Shown one piece after another: positions 22,461 through 33,719 of a DNA stretch of 64,000 nt. This DNA is from Diphasiastrum complanatum. Its lineage: Eukaryota; Streptophyta; Lycopodiopsida; Lycopodiales; Lycopodiaceae. Under the pieces are notes generated by a model. That model searched no databases. It saw only the letters and a list, made by a program, of their open reading frames with translations, and was not told the DNA's origin. The DNA lies in contig CM055095.1 of the NCBI GenBank assembly GCA_029204225.1, positions 46,638,510-46,702,509 of the forward strand, in the 5' to 3' direction. Positions within the stretch are counted from its first letter, which is position 1. Each line of letters opens with the position of its first letter. A program made the translations under genes and the position numbers.

Positions 22461-23500
22461 ATATTGGAAATAGGTGAATAATAGAATGCGAAAACTTTCT
22501 ACTTCCAATGCATGACTACGCCTATAAAAAATTGAACAAAGCAGTAGTGATGGAAATCACGTTCAATCTTTAGCAACTATCTTCGCTAGATACTAAGTAA
22601 TTATGTAGCCAAACATAAAGTATTAAATTCTCAAACAATTTTTATTAGTTACAAAAGAAATACAGAGATGCATGCATTCTGACACACACTAAACACAATA
22701 AGAAAATAGTATTGATTCAGAAAAACAAGATCAAATGCAAGACAATAGCGGATAGAAACCGTGCACTCTAAAACTGTCATCTGAGTAATTGAGAATAAGT
22801 CTGAAATAAGCAACTCTGCTGATAAGCAGTAGCACAATAGCAACTCTAAAATAAATTTCTAAAAGACTGAGCTAGAATGCTCAAGAGAGTTCAAGCTTGA
22901 AAACTTGATAGAGAGCTAACAACAATATTTTCTGAATGTGAACAATCTGCTTGATGAGAGCGTAGGAAGCATCGTGTAATAACACTCAACTCCTTCACAA
23001 TTCACAATGTTAATATTTTTGCTTTATAATCAGATGTATGAACAGTTGATTTATACTAAGTAATTAGGTCGTCAAATGCGATTGCTAGTTGGTTGATGTC
23101 TGCTGGCATTCATTCAGTTCTTCTTAGAAGTTGCTTGCTGATAAGCGGTAGCAATTGGCCGTAAACAGTCTCTGCATAAATGAACGTAAACTACCACAGG
23201 CGAAAAAGGCGACACTACATTTTTTAATGTAATTTCTGACAGGCAAAAAAGATGACACTGTATTTTTACACGCAATTCTTGACAGACAAAAAATACGAAA
23301 AAGTTGACACCGCATTTTACACAAGATTCCTAACAGGCGACACTGTCAGGTTTGTAGAGAGATAATGCAACACTGTTGTCAAACTCCGTGTATTTCTACA
23401 GACTATGTAAAAACACTTGTAATTCTGCAGACTGTATAAAGACACAGAAAAAACCACAGAACTGGATAAATAGTTGGATGAAGATTAAAAACTGATTAAT
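22461..23500 (-). repeat. 3' LTR of copia element G
   Basis: The left end (22463-22577) matches 27271-27388, the remaining part of the 5' LTR. The LTR ends CCTATTTCCAATA on the minus strand. The start near 23500 is inferred from the end of RNase H and is not precise. An A-rich repetitive stretch around 23210-23350 has several GACACTG words. Confidence 0.6.
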
Positions 23501-23504
23501 TGAT

Positions 23505-26345
23505 TAGTAGGAAAGAGAATAATCCAACCTTTAATCTGAATCCATGAATGCCTTGACCTTTAAACTTAGTTTTGCACAAAACCTTCTGTGTGCATCCAAG
23601 CTTAATGCTTTGGTAAAAATATTTACTGTCATATCTTGCATTCGACAGTACTGCAATCGTGACCTCTTTGTTGAGAACTTTGCTTATGACAAAGTGATAC
23701 TTCAGTTCAATGTGCTTACTCCTAGAATGAAATCTAGGGTTGGCTGATAAGGCAATGGCACTTTGATTATTACAAAATAATAATGTTGGGGCTGATTGAT
23801 TCAGACTAATATTTGAAAGTAAGTTTCTCAACCAAACAGCTTCCTTTGTAGCTTGTGAGACTGCGATATACTCTGATTCAATGGAAGATAGAGCTATCGA
23901 AGATTGCTTGCGACTATTTCAGAAAATTGGACTATTGTTGAGAAAGAATGTAAATCCAGAAGTGGATTTATGAGTGTCTACATCTCCTGCCCAACTTGCA
24001 TATGTAAAACCATTGAGTAAATTGAGTTTGTCATTGTCGACTGCTCCATAACAAATGCAAAAGTCCATAGTAGCTTGAAGATATCTCATGACGCTGATAA
24101 GAGCCTTCCAATGTGTTACACCAGGGTTGGTCATATACTAACTGAGAGAGCTGATTGTAAAAGCTATGTTTGGCATGGTACAGATCATTGAGTACATAAG
24201 AGATCCTATAATAGAATGGTAAGGATACTCACGCATCTGCTCCTCTTGAATTGTTTGAGGACACTGGTCCTTTGGCAATTTGAGACCTGGTTCCATTGGT
24301 GAGAGAGCTAACTTGCAATTAATTAGATTATATCTGACTAACATATTGTAGATGTACCCATGTTGAGTAATGTAGATCAACTTTCGATTTCTATATCTGT
24401 GGATTTGAATACCAAGGCAGAAATGAGCTTCGCCCAGATTGGTCATGTTGAATTCAGAAGATAACATTGTCTTGTCTTATTTTATCAGATTGGTACTGTT
24501 GTTGAAAAACAATGTGTCATCCACGTACAAAATAATAATGATAAAAGATGCACTATCTTGAAGTAAAAATTTGAATCTGAAGAGCTAGGTGTGTAGCCGT
24601 GATCAATAAGAAAAATATTGATCCTTTGAAACCATGCTCGAACAGATTGCTTCAAGCCATAAAGTGCCTTATGGAGTTTACACACATGATTGTGTTTACC
24701 CTCGATAATATAACCTTCGGGTTGCACCATGTAAATGTCTTCTTCAATAACTCCATTGAGATATGTTGTGTGTACATCCATTTGATGTATTTCCAAATCT
24801 GTTACAAGTAATTCGACAATCATCTATGTCTGGTTCTTGATAAGAGATGAATACTCTTTATCCATAGCTTTTTTCCAAAGATATGAATTTGGCTGACTAA
24901 GTACCTCTTCGAAAGTCGTCGGCTCGTGAACAAGGTAGGTTGCAGACTCATCAATATACCTGATAGTTGGTCTACTAGCTCTTGGTGATCTTCTAGGAAA
25001 TAGAGGAAGTTGATCATTTTCATCATATTGTAGTTGCTGAACTACAACATCATCATCTTTTGATTCCCCGTTGATTTTTTGTTTATCAAAAGTAGATGAG
25101 CTTGGACCTTTGAGAAAAATAGTCAATTGAGGAACTAGAAAGTTCATTATGTCAGGAGAATCTAACAGGTCGGCTGGATGGGCTGTGCCTTTTCCCTTGA
25201 GGTCTTGAAACTGATCTTTGATGAAGATGACATCCTGGCTAGTGAATATCTTCGACTCGATGGGATCGAACAACTTGTAGGCTTGATCTGAAGTAGTGTA
25301 GCTAATGAAAATACATTTGATACTCTAGAAGTCGAGCTTCTTCCTGAGATCATGAGGAATTTGCACATGAGCAATACATCAAAAAACTCGTAAGTTTGAT
25401 TAAGAAAGTTTGGTACCTGTCCAAACTTCGAATGGTGTTTTGTCTGAGAGACCTTTAGTAGGACATCTATTTTGAATATAGGTGGCTATTGAAACAGCTT
25501 TAGCCCAGAAGGACTTTGGAAGTGTCGCATGTGATAACATGCACTTTGCCGATTCGACTAAGATTCTATTCTTTCTCTCAGCAAGACCATTTGACTGAGG
25601 TGAATAGGAGGTAATGTATTGTTGTTAAATGTTGTTGTTAAGATAGTACTGATTTGGTGGAGATATATTCTCCCCTGTTATTTGACCTCAGTGCTTTGAT
25701 TCGTTTGCCAGTTTGATTTTCTATATGCTCTTTGAATTTTCTGAACTTGATAAAAGCCTCTGATTTATGTTTATTGAAATAAACAATTGTTTTTTGGAAA
25801 ATTCATCAATAAAGGTAATGAGATACTTTGCATCTAACAATCATAGGAGTTTGCATAGGTCCACATATATCTGTATGAACAACATCTAACAGACCTTTTG
25901 TTGCATGCCTATGATGATCTAAAAGGAATCCTAGTCTGCTTTCCAAGGATGTAGCTATGGCAGACATGGAGATCAACTTTACTAGAAGGATAGTCGAGAT
26001 CAAGAGCCATGGATTGTCTGGACATGTTCAAAATAGATGCATAATTCAAGTGTCCTAAGCGATGATGGCATAGTAATGCTTTATGGACAAAAACAGACAT
26101 TTTCAAGGCTTGACTAGAATCAGAATAACAATTATGGTGAGTAGCTCCAGAATCCAGAAACCACAAATCATCCAAATTCGCGTATTTGTCTTTGACCATA
26201 AAAGTGGCTTCATCCATTTCGACTTGAGGAGACGCTATAACTATATTTGCTTGTTGATCAGGTTGCTTGGCTGCATTCTTCGCTTTGAGAATTCAGCAAT
26301 CCTGGATCTCATGGTTATTGCATTTGCAATACCTACAAAACATCT
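23505..26345 (-). pseudogene. Copia element G pol: protease, integrase, RT, RNase H
   Basis: In order from the right: zinc knuckle FCRYCKCNNHEIQDC (intact CX2CX4HX4C, about 26300-26345), protease LWFLDSGATHH, pre-integrase HHRLGH, integrase start HTDICGPMQTP, integrase core end SNGLAERKN, integrase C-terminal region, RT with DVHTTYLNGVIEEDIYMVQP and ALYGLKQSVRAWFQR, and RNase H with STSGFTFF, SANPRFHSRSKHIELKYHF and a C-terminal tail to about 23520. Frames switch many times, stops are frequent, the RT catalytic YVDD is split by a frameshift at about 24510, and a piece of RT before DLEIHQMDV is deleted near 24825. All domains of an autonomous copia are present but none is usable. Confidence 0.9.
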
Positions 26346-27025
26346 TCTTCTTCGAGGAATGTGGATTTGATGATTGTTCTTGACTTTGAGTCTGTTTCTA
26401 ATTGGATGGGAGCTTTTCTACTTCTACTGTTTCGAGCCCTTGTTGACATATAGAGCATCAGATGAAGAGGTAGATGAAGTGTCTTGATTTCTTCGATTAT
26501 CTTCTTGCAGCAACATAGTGAGAACTCTGCTAAGAGTTAAATCTGAGTGTGTCGTGATGATCATCACCCAGTTCTCATATGTAGAGGACATGCTTGAAAG
26601 CAATGTCATAATTGTGTCTTGATCGTCTATGACTGATCCGACAGCGGCCATCTGTTGCAAGAGATTCTTAAACTGGTTAATATGATTTTGAAGAGAATCA
26701 CCATTTGACATCTTGAGTGTGAAGAATTTTCTTCAAAAATGTAACTTAGTACTTATGTCTCTCACATCATACAGTGAGCTCAGGATGTTCCAAAATTCTT
26801 TCGAAGTTTTAGCTTCAGCTATGAAGCCAATTTGAGTATTTGATTTATTGAGGATAATAAGCATGAAAGCTTTACCATCCTTCAAAATTCCATTTTGAGT
26901 CTTCTATGTCGTCTTCAAGTTTCACTTGGATACCTATAACAACATCTTAAAATTTCACAAATGATAATTGGATCCATTCAGCTTATCTGCGATAAGACCA
27001 ACTTTACTTTGAGAATCCATCTGGA
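26346..27025 (-). pseudogene. Copia element G gag
   Basis: The start is the ATG at about 27020 on the minus strand: MDSQSKVGLIADKLNGSNYH, then a TGA where the conserved gag tryptophan (YHLW.FK) should be. The main open part (26711-26424) carries the UBN2-type gag stretch (LLQQMAAVGSVIDDQD, then SMSSTYENWVMII). Several frame changes lie between. Copia gag forms the virus-like particle. The W-to-stop change alone would abolish it. Confidence 0.8.
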
Positions 27026-27206
27026 ACTTAGTCTGTCGATTGCATCGATGACGCTAAGATGTAGTGATGCCAACAACAAGAAATCAATTCTCTGCTATCA
27101 AAGAAACTGAAGAATATGATATCAATTTGATATCGCGAAAGATATCAAGTATTAGAGCTTTTTTTTCTAATATCAAAATAGTATTAGGCCTTGAATAAGA
27201 ATCAAC

Positions 27207-27218
27207 GCTCTGATACCA
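27207..27218 (-). other. Copia primer binding site, exact
   Basis: TGGTATCAGAGC on the minus strand. A second, imperfect version (TATCAGAGC with extra bases before it) lies at 27248-27269, immediately beside the LTR end, so the primer region appears duplicated. Confidence 0.85.
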
Positions 27219-27269
27219 TGACAATTCAGATAAAGAAGTAGTGATCTAGCTCTGATACTATGATGCCAT

Positions 27270-27388
27270 GTCGGAAATAGGTGAGTAATAGAATGCGAAA
27301 ACTTCCTACTTCCAATGCATGACTATGCCTATCAAAAATTGAACAAAGCAGTAGTGATGGAAATCAGGTTCAATCTTTAGCAACTAAA
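27270..27388 (-). repeat. 5' LTR of copia element G, only the 3' end left
   Basis: About 118 bp matching 22463-22577 with few differences (GTGAGTAATAGAATGCG versus GTGAATAATAGAATGCG). Similarity stops abruptly after TTTAGCAACT, where sequence related to repeat E takes over. Confidence 0.85.
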
Positions 27389-27527
27389 TGTGAAAGATTC
27401 AGCTAGTTTGATCATTTTGTCAATATTTCCATATTTGATATATTGAGGCCAAAACTTGTTTTAGACTTAGAGAATAACTTTTCAAAGTTCATTAGTCTAA
27501 ATTTCATTTGAATAAACACTATTTGAA

Positions 27528-27850
27528 AGTGTGGGAAAGTTTGGAGGTGAGTTTTAGGAGATTCAAATTTGAATAGTTGGGTACATTGAATCTAGACCCA
27601 AAAATAGTAGGGTTAGCATTTTGGAGGGAAAGCCAAGTGGCCAAATAGGGTTTGGACTTGTTATAAAAGGATGTAACTCATGGAGAGAGTGATCTTCTCT
27701 CTTCTCTATCTCATTTCATGCTTATACATGGTTCTCTTGGGTTCTACTATCCATTGGTGCACTATATTGGTGATTGCATGCAATTTTATGTGTAGAATGA
27801 TCCATTATTGCTATTTTCGATTTCAATGTGTGAATGACAGTGGCTTGCTG
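27528..27850 (+). repeat. Repeat E, right copy, plus (probable gypsy 5' LTR)
   Basis: This is the inverted partner of 22140-22458. It has TTATAAAAGG (27661-27670) as a clear TATA box and a CTTCTCTCTTCTC start-like tract. A gypsy gag-protease follows directly, so it is probably the LTR and leader of that element. Confidence 0.75.
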
Positions 27851-28563
27851 GTGAAGCAATTTCAGGCTAATCCATTTGGACCCAATCAGAAGAAGAGAAA
27901 GAAAAGGGTTCATGACAAAAAATCCAATTATTTTGATGAACTAGATCAAATTGCATTGGAGTTAAGACAAAAGAGACAAATGCCTGGAAAAAGACTAGAA
28001 AAATGAATGTGTGTTTTCACTACAGTAAGCCTGAACATGTTATGAAATTCTGTCCAGAACGAAAGAAAGGTGCAACTCAAGTCATTGAGATGCTAGTTAA
28101 AAAAATCTGAAATTGAAAATTAACAAGATTAATCGTGAGTGTGAGTGTTCATTCAGTACCGCTTCATTCTTTTCAAATGAATTATTTTGTTTGAAAGGCA
28201 CAATTAAAGGACATGAAATTAGTATATTGGTGGATAGTACTCATAATTTTATTAACTCTGGTCTTGTGTAGAAACTCGGCCTGGGAACTGAAGCCAGTGA
28301 TCATAGATATAAAGTATATCTAGCTTCAAGTGCAGAGTTGGAGACATGGGATGTCAAAGTTCCAAAGCTCCCAGTATGGATCCAAGACTATAGAGAGTTA
28401 CTAGGATTTTCATGTTTTAGATTTAGCACATACATACATAATTCTAGGGTATGAGTGGTTATTTAATAAATTCCCTGATATGGATTTTGAAAAACATGTT
28501 CTTTCTTTTCAGAAAAGTAAAAAAATAGTTACACTTTATTTGCCAAACCCACTTTGGATTTTT
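27851..28563 (+). pseudogene. Ty3/gypsy gag end and protease
   Basis: The open frame ending at 28006 supplies a basic gag segment (FGPNQKKRKKR). Across the stop, CFHYSKPEHVMKFC is a zinc knuckle with the second cysteine changed to tyrosine. Further on, ISILVDSTHNFINSGLV matches gypsy retropepsin (VDSGSTHNFI) with part of the active-site triad deleted, and LAHTYIILGYEWLFNKFPDM is the second half of the protease. Stops and shifts separate the pieces. RT and integrase are not on this strand, because an oppositely oriented element begins at about 28566. Confidence 0.65.
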
Positions 28564-28605
28564 TTGAAATGTTGTCGAAGGCGATGCCTACTACGCCTGG
28601 TAGCA

Positions 28606-28971
28606 TCACGTAATCCACACGCCATTGCAACTCAATATTAAAAGCATGTGGACACTATTTCCAGAAGCAATCAGCAAATGCACGGAATCTGTCAGCACAT
28701 ACCTTCGACTGATTTTGCCGCATTCGCTTTGGCTGTGTGGATGTAGTTGCCAAATCCTGAGTTTGCACTCAACAGCCAGCTTCTGATCTTCCATTTGTTG
28801 CTTTTGGTTTGACAGCTCCTGTTCGAACTGGTCAATCTTCGCGACAGCCTCCAAGAATTCTAGATGGTCTGAAGCTCCGGTGCAGGCAGACACAGCTTGG
28901 AGTTGCTGTGTAAGTTCATCAATTCGCAGTAGGGCGGAGTTTTCCAGGGAACTTTTGATGGCGACTGTCAT
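28606..28971 (-). pseudogene. Coiled-coil frame after gypsy integrase tail
   Basis: At 28935-29000 the minus strand in another frame reads YALIYDSRHQKFPGKL, the gypsy integrase C-terminal block, which then breaks. The open frame (28971-28606) continues with a strongly heptad-like stretch (RIDELTQQLQ, then LEFLEAVAKIDQFEQELSNQ) for about 60 residues before losing character. It could be a post-pol ORF or a captured host segment. No family was recognised. Confidence 0.35.
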
Positions 28972-31528
28972 ATATCAGCGCATAATCATCAGCTTTAAGA
29001 TCACATTTTTTATATGACTGACATACTTCTTCTTTCTTTGTTATTGGATTTCCTCCGTTAGTTTTTGTGAAGTCTCTCGAGCTTCAGCTAGTTCTTCAAT
29101 ATTAGTCAACCTTTCGTTTATTAATTCTGCATCTATTCGTTGAGCTTGAATACGAAAGGTTTTCACCTCGAATTCAATTGGCAAGATAGGATGCATACCA
29201 TATGTAAGGAAATATGGTGTCTGTTTTGTCGTGATTTTCTCTATGTTGCGATAAGCCCAGAGAACTGATGGTAGTTTCTGATCCCAATCCGTTGCATGTG
29301 CAATAGTAATTTTAGTCAGGATCTTAAATAAGATTCCATTAGCTCTTTCTGTCAACCTGTTTGCTTTTGGATTATACGGTGTAGTTTTTCTGTGTTTGAT
29401 CAGGAAATAGGTTGTCAGCAACCATATCGTATCATTTAGAAAATGTGTTTTTTACTAGTTCAAGTGGACAACCATATCTTGTGATTATACTTTTGAATAA
29501 GAACGTCACGACAGTTTTCGCATCGTTTCGTTTCGTCGCCTCTGCTTCAACGTTTTTGGTAGCATAATCCGTGGCAACTAGAATATAATGACATTTCGTA
29601 TGTCAGGTAACAGGTTTGATTGGACCGACAAAGTCAATCCCCACTTCTCAAATGGTGCAAGAGACAAGATTGGTGTCAACGACCAATTCATTGCTTTTGT
29701 AGGCTTACCAGATCTCTGGCATGGATCACATGAACAAATTAAATTTGATACATCCTTGAACATTGTTGGCCACCAATACTTGGCAGTCAATATCTTATTA
29801 ATTGTATTCTTCAAAGAAAATGTCCACCAACATCTTCTGAGTGTAAGGCTTTAACGACCTTTTTAATGTCTTCAGTTTCAAGACATCTTCATAGTTGATG
29901 GTCAGCAACAAGCTTGTACAGAACATTGTTAATAATTGTATAAGGTGCTACCTTATATTGAAAAACTGTCTTTTTGCTCCAAATCGTAACCATCCGGATA
30001 TATATGATCCTTAAGATAAATAATAATATCAGAATATAGCGAATTTGTAGATGAAATCTCGAATAAATATTCGTCTGGAAAATCATCATTGATAGGGTCT
30101 TCAATTTTTTTTGGTGCTGAGTCGCGATAGATAATCAACATTCGTATGATATTTTCCTTGACGAAGCTCTACTTGATAAGTAAATTCTTGCAGAAATAGA
30201 ATCCATCAAGCAATTTGTCCTGATAGATCTGGTTTATTTACAAGATACTTAAGAGCATAATGATCCACATGAAAAATAAATGCATATCCCAGCAAATAAT
30301 GTCGAAATTTTTTAACAGTGAAAATCATGCCAAGTGCTTCCCTTTCTGTAGCTGAATAATTCTTCTCTGATGCACTGAGCTGTCAACTCGCATAGTAGAT
30401 GGGATGATGCTTTTTCTGGTCGTCCTTCTGGCTTAAACAAATGCCAATAGCAAATGCAGAAACATCCACCTAACTGTGAAATAAAATAGCCCAGTTGGGT
30501 GGTATCAAAATAGGAGCATTAATCAACCTTTGCTTAAGATCTTCAAATGCTTTCTGCTGTTCATTCGTCCACAAGTATTCTACTTGTTTCTTCAGTAGAT
30601 GTGTAAGAGAGGCAGCAATAGAAGCATGATTTTGAATAAATCTCTTGCAATAGACAACATGTCTTAAGAAAGCTCTTAGTTCACGTAAATTTGTTGGTAT
30701 CTAGAAATTCTTTATACGCTCGACTTTATCTTTGTCGACTTCTATTCCTCTGTTAGATATTCTATGTCTGAGCAATATTCCTTCTTTCATACCAAAAAAA
30801 CATTTCTCTGGATGAAGAAATAAACAAGTATCTTGACACCATTAAAGTAAAAATTTCAGCTTTTGCAGGTGTGTCTTTATATCACTATATACATAGAAAT
30901 CATCAATAAATATCTCGAGAAAAGTTCTCAGGAAGGCAGTGAGAATTAACATCATGATTCGCTGAAAAGTCATTGGAGTGTTATAAAGACCAAAGGGCAT
31001 TTTGTTGTAGGCATAAGTGCCCCAATCCATAGTGAATGTGGTCTTTGAACGATCCTCCTTTTGCACTCCAACCTGATTATATCCAAAAAGGCCATCACAG
31101 AAACTGTAACGCTCTTGACCATCAACCTGATCTAGGATGGAATCAGTGAAAGGCAGAGGATGATGGTCCTTCCTTGTGGCAGCATTGAGTTTGCGAAAAT
31201 CTTGGCATATTCGTATTTTGCCAGTCTTCTTCTTTGGGATGACAACAATGGGTGAAACCCATTCACTACTTAAGATGGAATAGATTATACCTGTCTTAAC
31301 GTGCTTGTTAAGTTCGTCCTTAACCATGAGAGAGTACTTAGGATTGAGACGATACGGTCTTTGTCGAATAGGTACAACATCTTCCTTAAGATCAATTCGG
31401 TGCTCTCCGAATTTTGTAGGTATACCCTTCAAATCATCGAGCGACCAGACAAAAATGTCTTGATGCTCCTTCAATAGTTCAGTGAAAATCGCTAACTCCG
31501 ATTCTCCGAGTGACTTTGAAATATGCAC
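28972..31528 (-). pseudogene. Ty3/gypsy RT, RNase H and integrase
   Basis: From the right: RT open for 228 codons (31528-30842) with HRIDLKEDVVPIRQRPYRLN, SPIVVIPKKKTGKIRICQDF, MPFGLYNTPMTFQR and the catalytic FIDDFYVYS (usual F/Y-I/V-DD). RNase H follows with DVSAFAIGICLSQ and TEREALGMIFTVKKFRHYL across several stops. Then the integrase zinc domain (CDPCQRSGK, about 29720), core end (TTPYNPKANRLTERANG) and C-terminal blocks (29421-29041). Gag and protease are absent upstream. An LTR of the same strand lies just beyond 31540. The RT core residues look intact, but the polyprotein is broken in many places. Confidence 0.88.
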
Positions 31529-31539
31529 AAATCTGCCAG

Positions 31540-32139
31540 TTATTCAGATTAAGTATAGTGAAATATACAAGTCAGATAATGCAAGTGAGCACAAGACAAT
31601 AGCGGATGGAACCGCGTGCTCACAAAGCTAATTATGATCTGTAAAAGTTATGAACTTATTTCTGACAATATGTTTGAAGAAAGAATCGATGCATGAAAAA
31701 GCATCTAAAATGTCTGTCTCATTGAATGAATTGCAAGATTCATCGATACATAACTATGTATAGTCCCTCTTGGAGTTCCCTCCTGGATCTAGCCCCCAAG
31801 CCATGCCATGTGATAGCAAGAGGAGAAGAGCTCAAATGATAACCTAGACCAAATTCGTCGACGAAATAATTACTATAGAGTAGGATCATGTGCATGAACC
31901 CATGCAATCCCCATGTAGGTCAACTATAAATAGGTCACAGCTCTTCATGTATTCAGTCACACATACATGCACTACTCCATATGTCTCAATTAGAGTGTCT
32001 GGGTCCTCTGAAGGTCATTAGTCACCAACAGGCCTCGACGTGAAATAAAATCTAGGCATGACCAATAAACTCGAACACTGGAGGGCCAATCTACCATATT
32101 AGGGCTATTCCATGTTCTTAGCTGAATATGGCCATAACA
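31540..32139 (-). repeat. Chromovirus-type LTR, minus strand
   Basis: It starts TGTTATGGCC at 32139 (minus), contains CCTATTTATAGTTGACC as a TATA box near 31926 and ends near 31540, just before the gypsy RT. The far boundary was not confirmed by a second copy. An AGACAATAGCGGAT string near 31596 also occurs near 22742. Confidence 0.5.
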
Positions 32140-32175
32140 TTCTTCCTCTCTTAAACAAGTTCTGTCCTCAGAACA
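32140..32175 (-). mobile_element. Chromovirus polypurine tract and pol end
   Basis: On the minus strand, GAGGACAGAACTTGTTTAAG then AGAGGAAGAA immediately precedes the TGTTATGG LTR start. This is the arrangement typical of plant chromoviruses and parallels 2050-2086 on the plus strand. Confidence 0.55.
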
Positions 32176-33424
32176 AAAAACCTGAGGAAGATCCAGATTT
32201 GTATGCTTTTAACTCTTTCTCATGAATCATTATCCTCAATCTGACCATCCAACCTAATCAAGCACTCACAGATAGAACAATTTTCTCAATTGTTTATCTC
32301 TGGTTCAAAGTACTCTTTCAGTTTCCAAAGGTACATTGAGCGATAAGTCCTCCAAATGGATAAAATCTTCAATACATCAAAATGTCATCATCAAATAAAC
32401 TAAGTTTACATGATACATTGGATGAGCAGTCGACCAATCTTGAAGATTAATTCAAAAACCAACAAATAAATCATTAACTTGTACATTTACCATGAAAATC
32501 AATCCAAGTTAGCCTGACTTCAATATCAAATAAGTACTTAGAGATGGATTAATTTTTAAATTATCTATCTCTGCATTGAAGTACTATATCGACCTTTAGA
32601 AGTACACTAAGAGATTATTTTTCTATTGGGTCTGATTTGCTCCAATCTAATAACATCACTTTCATGCAATCTCAATTTACATGAATCACTAGGTGAGTTT
32701 TCACCTTACATTGGAAATCAATGTTCAAAAATCAAAGATCCAAACAATTATAGTCCAAGACTATCCACAATCACTTGTAGACTTGTCATAAATGTTTTGT
32801 GGTGCCAATACACTTAGATTTTTTTCAAAAATCTGAGGTATAACAATTCAACCTACCAAAATCTCTTAGGAGATCCATCAAGATAAAAATGACTTTAACT
32901 CAGTCTTGAGTACCCCAAATACTCTCTTGAGTTAAGTGCTCTTTTCCTAACAACATATGCAAGGATATAGCAACCATACACTCTAGATAGATTTATGTCT
33001 CCTAATTAATTGGAGATTTAGGCTGAAAACAATACGCAAGCATTCCGTGACTACAATCCGTAGTAGATTTTTATCCACTAAAGTAAGCAAATTTTCATAA
33101 GTAATCAAATTACCTAATAAAAAAAAACTCTTTTGAGTTCCACACAATCTCAAGTTTGTGCAACAGTAAACAAATGTAGAGTTCAAATAATAGATCTAAA
33201 TCCTTCACTCTCCCAATTGATCAAGAATTACTCATTATCTTAAGAACTGGTTCTACATTCAGATTCTTGTCAATATGGCAATGCTTTCTACGTCTTGTTT
33301 AACTATCTGATTGACTTCTCATTGCTTCTGCTACCATCGTGCATTAAACTCTAAATTTATCTTGTGTTCGCCTACTTAGTTATCAGTAGTGCATGCACCG
33401 GGGGAAATTCTCCATTCCCCAGCA
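32176..33424. other. AT-rich spacer ending in a copia LTR end
   Basis: No convincing frame was found. The last few hundred bases should be LTR sequence on the plus strand, because the primer site at 33425 follows directly after CATTCCCCAGCA. The start of that LTR is not visible and the rest may be decayed chromovirus pol. Confidence 0.3.
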
Positions 33425-33436
33425 TGGTATCAGAGC
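33425..33436 (+). other. Copia primer binding site
   Basis: TGGTATCAGAGC, exact, directly after an LTR-like ...CCCCAGCA end. It points rightward, opposite to the copia pol at 33720-36690, so it belongs to a different element fragment. Confidence 0.8.
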
Positions 33437-33719
33437 TGGTGTTTACTAATCTCTGATTTTTTAGAGCATTGATATCAGAATTCATCTGATTTCTTAAGCG
33501 GTTTTATGTCAGAGCTAAGCTTCCCATAGAACCAGACTCTACTAGCTGATAGAGTAACTATTTTATTGTTCTGTAAATTTGCACTAGATTTTCATACTTA
33601 AGTCACTGATAGTTACTACTATCACCTAGACTAATCTTCCACAAGGATTCCCAAGGGAAAGCCAGTCCCATTGCTCTGATTGTCACAATAGAGTATAGTT
33701 GGACAGATTTGAATGATTA
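33437..33719. other. Leader-like sequence after the primer site
   Basis: Short non-coding stretch. The plus strand should be the leader of a copia whose gag is not seen. The minus strand should be the region after RNase H of element H. No polypurine tract or LTR start was identified with confidence. Confidence 0.25.
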
